From a virus, in the IMG/VR virus record IMGVR_UViG_3300047548_000488, positions 1 through 32,766 of that record: a stretch of 32,766 nucleotides of DNA; one strand, written 5' to 3'. How positions within the stretch are numbered: position 1 is the stretch's first letter; every line of letters starts with the position of its first letter. A model generated the notes under the pieces. The model did no database searches. It saw only the letters and a program-made list of their open reading frames with translations, and was not told the DNA's origin. Below, one piece after another: positions 16,060 to 22,612 of this stretch. The position numbers were made by a program, and so were the translations under genes.

Positions 16060-16890
16060 ATGAAGCAAGATCCAAGAACCATACTTAATTTTGATCAACT
16101 GATTCATTATTCCAACCCCTTTAAGCCATTAAAACCTAGCATCGAAATTTCCAAGTTTCATTGGGTTCCCGACAAAGTTGATAAACGAGACTACATATAC
16201 AAGCTAAACGCCCCCAAAACGCCCCAAAGCGTGGATCTAAGAAGGTATGCAACACCTGTTGAAGATCAGGGAGAGCTAGGAAGCTGCACAGGAAACGCTA
16301 TTGCAGAGTGCATAGAGCTATTAAATAGCAAGAACCAGCGATTAGTCGAAATCAGTAGATTGTTCATCTACTACTATGAACGACTGATTATGGGCACAAT
16401 CAACTATGATAGCGGAGCCTACATCAGAGACGGGATTAAAGCGACTAATCATTGGGGCGCACCTTTAGAGACATATTGGCCCTATAATATATCAAAGTTT
16501 AAAACGCAACCGTCCCAAACAGCAATAAATGATGCACTGAAACGCAAGGTGACTCGTTACGAGAGGGCGACAAACTTTAATGCTTGCATTGATGCACTAA
16601 CGAATGGTTATCCTGTCATAATAGGATTCTATGTTTATACTAGCTTTATGTCTAATATAGTAGCACGAACAGGAATGATGCCATACCCAGATGTTAGCAA
16701 GGAATCATTGTTGGGAGGACACGCAGTGTTACTAGTTGGATACAACAACAGTACCCAAAGATTTATCGTTAAAAACAGTTGGGGAACAAATTGGGGTGAT
16801 CGTGGCTATTTTTATATGCCATATCAAGTGATTCAAAACCCAAGAATGTCAAGTGACTTTTGGGTTATAAAAGGCGTGAACAACCCATAA
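16060..16890 (+). CDS. papain-like (C1A) cysteine peptidase, 276 aa
   Basis: The complete catalytic set is present: the oxyanion Gln and nucleophile Cys in VEDQGELGSCTGNAIA (Cys about residue 76), His in GGHAVLLVGY and Asn in VKNSWGTNWGDRGYFYMPY. It lacks a signal peptide and a long inhibitory pro-domain; the first 60 residues (ending DKRDYIYKL) resemble the short lead-in of bacterial and viral C1A enzymes. Position behind the fibre genes suggests a late role, such as virion maturation or attack on a host surface protein, but the substrate is unknown. The ATG at 16060 is chosen over an upstream frame that overlaps the fibre gene. Confidence 0.88.
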   Translation: MKQDPRTILNFDQLIHYSNPFKPLKPSIEISKFHWVPDKVDKRDYIYKLNAPKTPQSVDLRRYATPVEDQGELGSCTGNAIAECIELLNSKNQRLVEISRLFIYYYERLIMGTINYDSGAYIRDGIKATNHWGAPLETYWPYNISKFKTQPSQTAINDALKRKVTRYERATNFNACIDALTNGYPVIIGFYVYTSFMSNIVARTGMMPYPDVSKESLLGGHAVLLVGYNNSTQRFIVKNSWGTNWGDRGYFYMPYQVIQNPRMSSDFWVIKGVNNP

Positions 16891-17119
16891 AGGAAGCCCC
16901 CGAAGGGGCTTCACGTTGCGAATCTTTAGGAAGTGTTTCTACTTCACTCAAGAGAGTGCTGACCTCATCAAGGTCCTTACACATAAGCTTTACTGAACAC
17001 CAGTTGTCCTTCTTGTCACGACCATTTGCTTCAACCATATATGCGTTGTCATAGAAATAGATATTAACGCATTCGCCTACCTTAGCAAGCTTATCACCAA
17101 TCTTAGTAGCCTTAGCCAT
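16865..17119 (-). CDS. small hypothetical protein, 84 aa, overlapping a terminator
   Basis: The protein starts MAKATKIGDKLAKVGECVNIYFYDNAYMVEANGRDKKDNW, a credible small beta domain, but its last 15-20 residues (APSGASFMGCSRLL) are encoded by a perfect GC-rich hairpin and by the 3' end of the convergent protease gene (26-bp overlap). The C-terminus may be an accident of stop-codon loss. GGAGG precedes the ATG, and the start overlaps the upstream gene by 8 bp. Confidence 0.55.
   Translation of the reverse strand: MAKATKIGDKLAKVGECVNIYFYDNAYMVEANGRDKKDNWCSVKLMCKDLDEVSTLLSEVETLPKDSQREAPSGASFMGCSRLL
16893..16912. terminator. hairpin terminator between convergent transcripts
   Basis: GAAGCCCC and GGGGCTTC pair perfectly (8 bp). 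On the minus strand the loop is UUCG closed by C-G, followed by CTTTAT, so termination of the minus transcript is the better reading. It lies inside the coding end of the minus gene at 16865-17119. Confidence 0.6.
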
Positions 17120-17471
17120 TCACTGCCTCCAAAATATCATCAACAGAAACATCCTTTCTAGGACGATTCTTAATCGCATCAATAGATGGCGTCTTTACCT
17201 TGACCTCACCCTTACGAGCTTCCTTTTCCTTGTCAGCAAGAGTGTCTTCGATAGTTGCCTGATCATCTTCTGACTGAAACTCCTTACAAGTAAGCATATA
17301 CTTGAGGGCATCAATCTTAGTCATTTCTGTAGGGAGTTCAACGAAATCGATACGAGTTGCGCCGCCCTTACTAAACTGCTTTACACGACGAACCATATCG
17401 TGAGTAAAACGAACCTTAGCATTACCATTTGATTCTGTAATACCAACCACCTTAAAAGTCTGTGTAGTCAT
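17112..17471 (-). CDS. hypothetical protein, 119 aa
   Basis: The protein opens MTTQTFKVVGITESNGNAKVRFTHDMVRRVKQFSKGGATRIDFVELP, a two-strand and helix unit, and ends in a Lys/Asp-rich tail with SVDDILEAVNG. AGAGG precedes the ATG. It overlaps the 84-aa gene by 8 bp. It belongs to the minus-strand early operon fed from the promoter at 18127-18155. No family recognised. Confidence 0.6.
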   Translation of the reverse strand: MTTQTFKVVGITESNGNAKVRFTHDMVRRVKQFSKGGATRIDFVELPTEMTKIDALKYMLTCKEFQSEDDQATIEDTLADKEKEARKGEVKVKTPSIDAIKNRPRKDVSVDDILEAVNG

Positions 17472-17528
17472 AGTTTCCTCTTATAGAGTTTAAGAGTGCA
17501 TAATTGCACATTATTGTTGTAACAGGTG

Positions 17529-17559
17529 TGGGCAACGAAGTCAATTGACTTGTTGCCCA
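17529..17559. other. 13-bp perfect-but-one hairpin after the 49-aa gene
   Basis: TGGGCAAC, then AAGTC-AATT-GACTT, then GTTGCCCA form one continuous stem with a single bulged G (17537). It stands 5 bp past the stop of the gene ending at 17565. No T-run follows on either strand, so it is not a classical terminator; RNA processing or stabilisation is possible. Confidence 0.6.
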
Positions 17560-17564
17560 AAATA

Positions 17565-17714
17565 TTAGTTATCGTAGTTAGCGCCTTCACTAATAAGACT
17601 CTTACCATAAAGAGCCCGGGCAACCTCGATAGCCTTATATGCATTTTCAGCAAAAACGTTGACCTTCATAGGCGCGCCTGCCGAATTACGAATCAAAACC
17701 CAAAACTTATTCAT
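17565..17714 (-). CDS. small protein, 49 aa
   Basis: The protein is MNKFWVLIRNSAGAPMKVNVFAENAYKAIEVARALYGKSLISEGANYDN. The strand-helix layout with FAENAYKAIEVARALYG is a common small phage module. AAGGAG precedes the ATG by 7 bases. It follows the 122-aa gene by 11 bp. Confidence 0.65.
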   Translation of the reverse strand: MNKFWVLIRNSAGAPMKVNVFAENAYKAIEVARALYGKSLISEGANYDN

Positions 17715-17725
17715 ACAACTTCTCC

Positions 17726-18094
17726 TTACTTAGTAACGATGTAGGGCTTGTTCCAACTGCCCAGGTTAATGTCAATGTAGTGACTAACGTGAAAATAGTC
17801 AGTCATAGAATCTGAATGATCAAAGAACTTCGGACCCTTCATCGCAGCAATGACTTCTGCGAAGAACTTCTTAGCCTTACCAGTGTAATGCGAATCGGTG
17901 TGATACGGATTGACCTGATAGTTGAAATTGTCGGAAGTCGAAAGCTTTTCGAAATCGATCTTACCCGACTTGATGTTGAGAACGAGAGTAGAGTGATGCC
18001 GAACAGCAAGCGAACCCTTGATGCCATACTTCTTGCAGATAGCCTTGATCGCGGGAGCAAGTTCACGCTTCATTTCTTGAGACACATAAGCCAT
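17726..18094 (-). CDS. conserved phage protein, 122 aa
   Basis: The protein runs MAYVSQEMKRELAPAIKAICKKYGIKGSLAVRHHSTLVLNIKSGKIDF and ends MTDYFHVSHYIDINLGSWNKPYIV. I recognise this pattern from many large phages; no function is established to my knowledge. It is the first gene behind the TTGACA/TATAAG promoter at 18127-18155 and has GAAAGGG as ribosome site, so it is an early gene. Confidence 0.75.
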   Translation of the reverse strand: MAYVSQEMKRELAPAIKAICKKYGIKGSLAVRHHSTLVLNIKSGKIDFEKLSTSDNFNYQVNPYHTDSHYTGKAKKFFAEVIAAMKGPKFFDHSDSMTDYFHVSHYIDINLGSWNKPYIVTK

Positions 18095-18126
18095 TTTAGA
18101 AACCCTTTCTTCGCTCTTGATATACT

Positions 18127-18155
18127 CTTATAACAAATTTGGGTAAGCTTGTCAA
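18127..18155 (-). promoter_or_regulatory. sigma70-type early promoter
   Basis: On the minus strand, TTGACA (18155-18150), a 17-bp spacer containing CCCAAAT, then TATAAG (18132-18127), followed by AGTATATCAAGAGC. A T-run directly precedes the -35. Confidence 0.85.
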
Positions 18156-18163
18156 CCAAAAAA

Positions 18164-18193
18164 TCGCCTTTTGGTAAAAAAAGTTATAGGCGA
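18164..18193 (-). terminator. probable terminator abutting the next promoter
   Basis: On the minus strand TCGCCT and AGGCGA pair across an 18-base loop and are followed by TTTTTT at 18163-18158. The stop codon of the lipoprotein gene lies inside the hairpin. The T-run touches the -35 region of the promoter at 18127. Confidence 0.45.
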
Positions 18194-18456
18194 CGACCGG
18201 TTGAGAGATTGATCACCTCACCGGGAGCGAACATCGCAGCAGTTGAATCCGGCACGATACAAGTCCTAGACACACCGTTTACGTTGACAGTGATGAATGA
18301 GTAAGTATACTGACTACATCCTCCACGACCACAGTATTTTTCTGTATCTGTAGTTGCACGAACTACGGTTCCCTTATCATTAGATTCCATACACTGCGGA
18401 CTATCCATACATCCTGCAATAAGCAGTAAAATCGGAAGAGTATAAAAAGACTTCAT
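18184..18456 (-). CDS. small phage lipoprotein, 90 aa
   Basis: MKSFYTLPILLLIAGCMDS is a type II signal peptide with lipobox LIAG-Cys16, so the mature protein should be lipid-anchored. The rest contains Cys residues (QCMES, YCGRGGCSQY, RTCIV) suited to periplasmic disulfides. Phage lipoproteins of this kind often block superinfection or receptors; that role here is inference. It follows the 120-aa gene by 13 bp in an early operon. The ribosome site is weak. Confidence 0.75.
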   Translation of the reverse strand: MKSFYTLPILLLIAGCMDSPQCMESNDKGTVVRATTDTEKYCGRGGCSQYTYSFITVNVNGVSRTCIVPDSTAAMFAPGEVINLSTGRRL

Positions 18457-18469
18457 TTTTCTACTTTCA

Positions 18470-18832
18470 TTAAATCCTAGTGAACACGAACTTACGGCCC
18501 GTCTTGGTCAGATAGCCTACCTTCTCACCCGGGGCTTCGGTATCATAGAAGCTAGTCAATGTCGGCTTAACACGGTAAACTTCCATCTTACCCTCACGAC
18601 TAAAATCATAGTCCTTCGGACTACCGAAAGTCACGAGAACGAGATTGGGGTTAGCATCACGGGCGCGTTCAGCAGAGGCGCGCTGACGGGCAACAAGTCG
18701 TTCATACCTGCCCCCTCCATTATAGGAGCACTTGTAAGCATAAGCAGTGATACCGATATCGATCGGCGCTCCAATATCATTGTCAATAGCCTTGATAGTG
18801 TTCTTACGAAGCGTATAGACATAAACACCCAT
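18470..18832 (-). CDS. hypothetical protein, 120 aa
   Basis: The protein starts MGVYVYTLRKNTIKAIDNDIG and has an Arg/Ala-rich helix (YERLVARQRASAERARDANPN) followed by a C-terminal beta part ending TKTGRKFVFTRI. AAAGGA precedes the ATG. It is the first gene after the promoter at 18868-18896. Not recognised. Confidence 0.65.
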   Translation of the reverse strand: MGVYVYTLRKNTIKAIDNDIGAPIDIGITAYAYKCSYNGGGRYERLVARQRASAERARDANPNLVLVTFGSPKDYDFSREGKMEVYRVKPTLTSFYDTEAPGEKVGYLTKTGRKFVFTRI

Positions 18833-18867
18833 CTGATAATTCCTTTTATCTGCTCTTGATATATACT

Positions 18868-18896
18868 CTTATAACAATTTTGGGCAAACTTGTCAA
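18868..18896 (-). promoter_or_regulatory. sigma70-type early promoter
   Basis: TTGACA (18896-18891), a 17-bp spacer with GCCCAAAA, TATAAG (18873-18868), then AGTATATATCAAGAGC. Nearly identical to the promoters at 18127 and 30395. Confidence 0.85.
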
Positions 18897-18904
18897 CCAA
18901 AAAA

Positions 18905-19159
18905 TCACTTAAGGTTATATTTTTTTGCCAATCTATTATGCCCTTCAATCGCTAACTCTTTAGAGTTATAACGACTAAGGACCTCACTTCCATCTTTAGT
19001 GAACAAGCAGCTTTCGTATATAAAAATATCATTATCTTCTCCATCTATCCTGCCCATATAGGGCAACCTGACGGTAGACAGATAGGTCTCTTCGCCGCGT
19101 AGGATACCGAAAACATCGTCGGTATCTCTACTGATTATTTGCCAGCGACTTTCAGTCAT
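18905..19159 (-). CDS. hypothetical protein, 84 aa
   Basis: The protein starts MTESRWQIISRDTDDVFGILRGEETYLS and ends with a helix SKELAIEGHNRLAKKYNLK. The ATG at 19159 overlaps the preceding stop (ATGACTGA), which favours it over a TTG at 19168. Last gene of the 19931-18905 operon. Function unknown. Confidence 0.6.
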   Translation of the reverse strand: MTESRWQIISRDTDDVFGILRGEETYLSTVRLPYMGRIDGEDNDIFIYESCLFTKDGSEVLSRYNSKELAIEGHNRLAKKYNLK

Positions 19160-19340
19160 TGCTGTCAATGAGCTTTCTTAGCTCCTGCCTATCCTGTGAC
19201 AACAGTTTAATAACTTGTCCCAGACCATCATATGCTTCTTGGTGTTTACCCTCCTTACGAAGCTTAAACACAGCAAGACAAATATCTGCGAACCCATCCT
19301 CAAAAAGCTGATTGGCAGGTTTAGACATTACTTTAGACAT
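19152..19340 (-). CDS. small helical protein, 62 aa
   Basis: The protein is predicted to be two helices (NQLFEDGFADICLAVFKLRKEGKHQEAYDGLGQVIKLLSQDRQELRKLI). TGGAG precedes the ATG at 19340; a second in-frame ATG lies four codons inside. It overlaps the next gene by 8 bp. Confidence 0.6.
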   Translation of the reverse strand: MSKVMSKPANQLFEDGFADICLAVFKLRKEGKHQEAYDGLGQVIKLLSQDRQELRKLIDSND

Positions 19341-19358
19341 TAATAATCTCCAGACAAC

Positions 19359-19667
19359 TTAGTAACGAGTGGGTTCGCGGACGATTTTACCATTCTCGTA
19401 GACGGTTAGGTCATAATTGTCATCTTCGGGGTCAGCAACAGTGCGGCTCCATCCGCCGCCGTTCTTGAATGAGCGAAACCAAGTCTTAATACCATACCAA
19501 GTCCACCAAAATTCATTGTGGTCCGGACCTGAATAGCAATAATCACGGGTATTACGGGCACCTTTCTGGTAACCGACGAAATCCATAACAATGGTAGCCA
19601 GAATGAAAAGTAATCCCAACCCAACGATAGAAGTGGTAATCAGCCCAATAATTTCAAAAAACGACAT
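19359..19667 (-). CDS. membrane protein, 102 aa
   Basis: Residues about 5-29 (EIIGLITTSIVGLGLLFILATIVMD) form a single N-terminal membrane helix. The remaining 70 residues are aromatic- and Gly-rich (EFWWTWYGIKTWFRSFKNGGGW) and end acidic. GGAG lies 7 bases before the ATG. It sits between two small soluble-protein genes of the same early operon. Function unknown. Confidence 0.65.
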   Translation of the reverse strand: MSFFEIIGLITTSIVGLGLLFILATIVMDFVGYQKGARNTRDYCYSGPDHNEFWWTWYGIKTWFRSFKNGGGWSRTVADPEDDNYDLTVYENGKIVREPTRY

Positions 19668-19682
19668 TTACTATCTCCAAAC

Positions 19683-19931
19683 TTAGTTAGGAATGCGAAT
19701 GATCAGCGAAGGCGGATAATAGCTGCTAATCGGTGAAAGCACCCTCACTGTAGCTTCTGGCAGGAGACGAGCAACGGCACCACGAATCTCATTTTCATAA
19801 TCGTCGCTCGTGATCCAGCACTTCACCGTGCGACAGTGCTTATACTTGTTAGTATAAATGTCCACATGCTGCTGGGAAATAGAGTTACGAATGATCTTGC
19901 GAGCGATCTTAGTAGCTTCAAGAACTTGCAT
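19683..19931 (-). CDS. hypothetical protein, 82 aa
   Basis: An N-terminal helix (EATKIARKIIRNSISQ) is followed by a segment with YTNKYKHCRTVKCWITSDDYENEIRGAVARLLPEATVRVL. First gene behind the promoter at 19957-19985, with AAGGAG before the ATG. Not recognised. Confidence 0.6.
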   Translation of the reverse strand: MQVLEATKIARKIIRNSISQQHVDIYTNKYKHCRTVKCWITSDDYENEIRGAVARLLPEATVRVLSPISSYYPPSLIIRIPN

Positions 19932-19956
19932 TTCATTATCTCCTTGCTATATATTT

Positions 19957-19985
19957 GTTATAGCATTTTGGGCAAACAATGTCAA
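19957..19985 (-). promoter_or_regulatory. sigma70-type early promoter
   Basis: TTGACA (19985-19980), a 17-bp spacer with GCCCAAAA, and TATAAC (19962-19957). A TTTTTTAG run precedes the -35. Confidence 0.8.
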
Positions 19986-20008
19986 CTAAAAAATGACCAG
20001 CCACAAAA

Positions 20009-20038
20009 AAAGGTAGGGCCATTTAAAGCCCTACCTTT
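20009..20038 (-). terminator. intrinsic terminator of the SleB-type hydrolase gene
   Basis: AAAGGTAGGGC and GCCCTACCTTT form a perfect 11-bp stem with an 8-base loop. On the minus strand the stem is followed by more T residues. It lies directly after the hydrolase stop at 20043. Confidence 0.88.
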
Positions 20039-20042
20039 CTTA

Positions 20043-20687
20043 TTAGGTTTTTGTATAGAAAATGTGAGCACCAATTTGGGTTAGTCTTTCTACGCGCCGC
20101 CATCTTGGATTGACATAGTTTGCGTGGTAGAAAATAGCATTTTGCATTCCCTTGACTCTAAAGCCTTCTTGTAATGCTTCTTTTGCTACTTCCAAACTAT
20201 CATTCCACATTTCATTTGGTCTCGGTCTGGTCCAACGCACTCTACGATTGTTAGCCCAAGAAAATTGATATGGCGCAAAAACCACATCACAAACCGACCC
20301 ACTGAAATCAGGGTGCTTCATTCTATTAATAGTAACTTGAGCGACAGCAAACTTACCTAAGCGACTTTGATTGCCGGCTTCGTGGTAAATGTTCTTAGCC
20401 ATACAGAATAGATCGTTTTGAGAATACCTGATCTTTTCAGGTGTCTCAACTACCGCTAGAAATCTAGCGTTGTCCCATTTTTCTCTGAATGTTTGTTGCT
20501 GTGCTTCTGCTGGTGTCTGTGTAGTTTTTTCTACAATTATATCTGAATCTGTCAGATTATCAAATTGTATACCAGCGTGTGATTGTGTAGTAAACACTTG
20601 CCATATAAAAATTAAAGAAAGTGCGGCAAGTAACATCTTCCAAGTTTTTGCTACATCAACTGTAGCGATAGTTTGAGAATAATACAT
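20043..20687 (-). CDS. SleB/CwlJ-type cell-wall hydrolase with N-terminal export signal (probable endolysin)
   Basis: The C-terminal 130 residues match the SleB/CwlJ hydrolase-2 family: LFCMAKNIYHEAGNQSRLGKFAVAQVTINRM (the Glu in HEA is the likely catalytic residue), then VCDVVFAPYQFSW and a final region with FYHANYVNPRW. Residues about 17-33 (KMLLAALSLIFIWQVF) are a hydrophobic export segment ending near SHAG, a possible signal-peptidase site. Export by Sec would place the enzyme at the peptidoglycan without a large holin pore. AAGGA precedes the ATG, and the gene has its own terminator. Confidence 0.85.
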   Translation of the reverse strand: MYYSQTIATVDVAKTWKMLLAALSLIFIWQVFTTQSHAGIQFDNLTDSDIIVEKTTQTPAEAQQQTFREKWDNARFLAVVETPEKIRYSQNDLFCMAKNIYHEAGNQSRLGKFAVAQVTINRMKHPDFSGSVCDVVFAPYQFSWANNRRVRWTRPRPNEMWNDSLEVAKEALQEGFRVKGMQNAIFYHANYVNPRWRRVERLTQIGAHIFYTKT

Positions 20688-20694
20688 TATTTTT

Positions 20695-20800
20695 CCTTAA
20701 TTGGGCCGCTTTATGATACGATCGGTTTGTTTTCTACCCTTCTTATGGGGACCTAATCTATCTACTAAAGTAGCACTTCCAATAGTATAATAAAAGGAAA
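20695..20800 (-). other. short intergenic stretch with a start-less open frame
   Basis: A minus frame reading ATLVDRLGPHKKGRKQTDRIIKRPN and ending in TAA near 20699 is open but has no ATG or GTG start with a ribosome site. It may be a gene remnant; I make no function claim. Confidence 0.25.
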
Positions 20801-20819
20801 ACCCTATCTAGGATAGGGT
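20801..20819 (-). terminator. intrinsic terminator after the 53-aa gene
   Basis: ACCCTATC and GATAGGGT pair perfectly across a 3-base loop; on the minus strand the stem is followed by TTTTCCTTTTATT. It ends the transcript from the promoter at 21036. Confidence 0.7.
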
Positions 20820-20864
20820 CTGTCATATCCTTTTAGAACACTATGTGGCAATTAACTGAAATAA

Positions 20865-21026
20865 TCAGTCAATGTAAGCTTGGTCTCGCTTAGGATGCTT
20901 AGTCTTACGCTTATAGCGATTCTTTACAGAAACCGCTTTAGGCTTAAAAGGAGTACCGTGAACATAGAACTCTATGGCTCTGGTCCTCTTATGACCTAGT
21001 GTGATATGAATAGTTTCTTTCTTCAT
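20865..21026 (-). CDS. small basic protein, 53 aa
   Basis: The protein starts MKKETIHITLGHKRTRAIEFYVHGTPFKPK and ends with the basic NRYKRKTKHPKRDQAYID, so it may bind nucleic acid. It has its own strong promoter (TTGACA/TATAAT) and a terminator, so it is a monocistronic early gene. The leader is about 4 bases, too short for a ribosome site. Confidence 0.65.
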   Translation of the reverse strand: MKKETIHITLGHKRTRAIEFYVHGTPFKPKAVSVKNRYKRKTKHPKRDQAYID

Positions 21027-21035
21027 AATACACAC

Positions 21036-21064
21036 ATTATACATCCATTAAGCTTGATTGTCAA
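21036..21064 (-). promoter_or_regulatory. consensus sigma70 promoter
   Basis: TTGACA (21064-21059), a 17-bp spacer, and TATAAT (21041-21036): both boxes are perfect. The next ATG is at 21026, so the mRNA would be leaderless or nearly so. Confidence 0.88.
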
Positions 21065-21141
21065 GCCCTTTGTCAGCATTCTCACAACTGACATATATAC
21101 TTAGCCCTTATGGACAGGTATAAAATACTTATATATCTATT

Positions 21142-21459
21142 TTACTCGTCATCTATCGTGAATGAAACACGCTTCACCGCGGAAATCGTGAAGCTTCGCC
21201 ATCCCTGTGCATCAAGATCATACACAGCAAGACTAGTTGTAGACTTCTTACGAGGAGTCTTATCTTCCTTGATTTCTACAACAGGGAGCATATCTGCACG
21301 AAGGGTGCAGTTCATAACACGCTCGGTGCCATCCTTCTTAGTGAAGGTAATAGTAGCAGGCTGCACTGTAAGCACACCCTTAACCCACTTTCCAAATACT
21401 TCCCAATCATTGTCATTGAAAGTAGCTTCGGGTTCATAAACATTCAAATTCGTAGACAT
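21142..21459 (-). CDS. Sm-like SH3 beta-barrel (DUF2693/WYL_2-type) phage protein, 105 aa
   Basis: The protein has WVKGVLTVQPATITFTKKDGTERVMNCTLRADMLP, then VEIKEDKTPRKKS, then LAVYDLDAQGWRSFTISAVKRVSF. This three-block pattern is that of the small SH3-like family often found in phages (DUF2693 type), whose role is unknown; an Sm-like fold suggests nucleic-acid binding. ACAAGGA precedes the ATG. The start lies within the end of the upstream membrane protein gene. Confidence 0.78.
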   Translation of the reverse strand: MSTNLNVYEPEATFNDNDWEVFGKWVKGVLTVQPATITFTKKDGTERVMNCTLRADMLPVVEIKEDKTPRKKSTTSLAVYDLDAQGWRSFTISAVKRVSFTIDDE

Positions 21460-21599
21460 TTTCTAATCCTTGTTACAAGTTCATCAAAAGTTACATATAA
21501 AAGCATTACTGTCCAATAGACAGCAAAAAACAATATTCCTACTACCCAAATGGATAATATGAACAAGATTGCTAAATATCGTTTAATTGAATCTAACAT
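21444..21599 (-). CDS. small membrane protein, 51 aa
   Basis: The protein is MLDSIKRYLAIL then FILSIWVVGILFFAVYWTVMLLYV and a charged tail DELVTRIRKCLRI. About 30 consecutive hydrophobic residues give one long or two tightly packed membrane helices. It is last but one in the 22565-21142 operon and overlaps its neighbour by 16 bp. A holin-like role cannot be excluded, but nothing proves it. Confidence 0.6.
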   Translation of the reverse strand: MLDSIKRYLAILFILSIWVVGILFFAVYWTVMLLYVTFDELVTRIRKCLRI

Positions 21600-21608
21600 T
21601 ACTTTGGC

Positions 21609-21938
21609 TTAAATTCTTGGCTTTGTGGGCTTGCGAAGCTTTAGTATCTTACGATCTTCTTCACTAAGACGATCCCAAGCATTCTGCTTGATTTCATAAA
21701 GCCGCCAAGCTTCCCTGCGCTTCTCTACCTTAGTAGCAGCTTCCTTTACAAGCTTGCCCCAGTAATTACGAGTTTCATCATCGCGGATGAACAAGAAGGT
21801 AGCCTTGCCATTCTTTACCAATTCAACCATAGTCTTACGCAAAATGCGCTCGTTCAAGTTGATAAAGTTCTTCTTATCAGTGTTACGCAAGATTTCAGCG
21901 TAAACATCCGGATCAATATTTTCAATATCTTCGGTCAT
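21609..21938 (-). CDS. charged helical protein, 109 aa
   Basis: After NIDPDVYAEILRNTDKKNF the protein is mostly charged helix (TKVEKRREAWRLYEIKQNAWDRLSEEDRKILKLRKP). GGAAG precedes the ATG, and the start overlaps the end of the 56-aa gene by 17 bp. No family recognised. Confidence 0.6.
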   Translation of the reverse strand: MTEDIENIDPDVYAEILRNTDKKNFINLNERILRKTMVELVKNGKATFLFIRDDETRNYWGKLVKEAATKVEKRREAWRLYEIKQNAWDRLSEEDRKILKLRKPTKPRI

Positions 21939-22092
21939 CTTTTTCTTCCAATACGATTGAAATAAACATTAATAATTCAGCGTTTGACATATTATTGAGT
22001 CTATCCTCAACGTATGATTCATAATCTTCTTTAGAAGCGTGTTGTGGGCCAGTTTCACCTATATAATAACGAACCCGTTCTTCAAATGTCAC
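21922..22092 (-). CDS. small conserved phage protein with GTG start, 56 aa
   Basis: The frame from GTG at 22092 reads TFEERVRYYIGETGPQHASKEDYESYVEDRLNNMSNAELLMFISIVLEEKDDRRY. The RVRYYIGETGPQHAS and MSNAELL blocks recur in small phage proteins. The GTG overlaps the TGA of the preceding gene (GTGA), which supports the start. It is too short for most gene callers. Confidence 0.72.
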   Translation of the reverse strand: MTFEERVRYYIGETGPQHASKEDYESYVEDRLNNMSNAELLMFISIVLEEKDDRRY

Positions 22093-22565
22093 TTACGCTT
22101 ACTCTTACCCGTCGTAGTTAAACCAAATGCTTCAAGCTCCTCAGGAGTAAGCTTTCTAGCTACTTCGGCTCTGGTTGCGTCTTCAATAGCCCTCTTTTCG
22201 GCAGCTAGGCGCCTACGCTCTTTCTCACGCGCGGCTTTTATTTTAGCAGCGTCACGCTCTTTAATGGTTTTGTTCCAATAAACACGAACATTAGGGTTCT
22301 TTTCAAGAAGCTGGTCGAGCGTTAGCCCTTGTTCTAAAGCATCAAGTGCATCCTTAGCTATTTTACTTGTCTTGTTAAGTTTGTCATAATCTTCATAAGA
22401 GATATAAGGCATATTTTGTTTCCTAACTTCTTGATTGTAAATGTTAACTAACTCGTCAATCTTTAGTGAATCTACATAGTCTGGCGTTTTCCAGGAATAG
22501 GAATTATCGCAGGTAACCTCGTAAATATATTCTTTTAAGTTATGTTGCCAAGTCTTGCTATTCAT
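22089..22565 (-). CDS. hypothetical protein with long basic coiled coil, 158 aa
   Basis: The N-terminal half (YIYEVTCDNSYSWKTPDYVDSLKIDELVNIYNQEV) is followed by a long Lys/Arg/Glu/Ala helix (KERDAAKIKAAREKERRRLAAEKRAIEDATRAEVARKL) and a short basic end GKSKRK. It heads the operon behind the promoter embedded in a terminator at 22574-22612. Function unknown. Confidence 0.65.
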   Translation of the reverse strand: MNSKTWQHNLKEYIYEVTCDNSYSWKTPDYVDSLKIDELVNIYNQEVRKQNMPYISYEDYDKLNKTSKIAKDALDALEQGLTLDQLLEKNPNVRVYWNKTIKERDAAKIKAAREKERRRLAAEKRAIEDATRAEVARKLTPEELEAFGLTTTGKSKRK

Positions 22566-22573
22566 AATAACTC

Positions 22574-22602
22574 ACTATAGCAAAAAATGTGAGGGATGTC
22601 AA
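22574..22602 (-). promoter_or_regulatory. sigma70-type promoter whose -35 lies in a terminator loop
   Basis: TTGACA (22602-22597), 17 bp, TATAGT (22579-22574). The -35 hexamer is the loop sequence of the terminator hairpin at 22587-22612. Confidence 0.82.
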
Positions 22603-22612
22603 CCCCTCACAT
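22587..22612 (-). terminator. intrinsic terminator of the metallophosphoesterase gene
   Basis: ATGTGAGGG and CCCTCACAT pair perfectly (9 bp) around the 8-base loop GTTGACAT (minus strand) and are followed by TTTTTT. The stop codon TGA (22609-22607) lies inside the stem. Confidence 0.85.
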
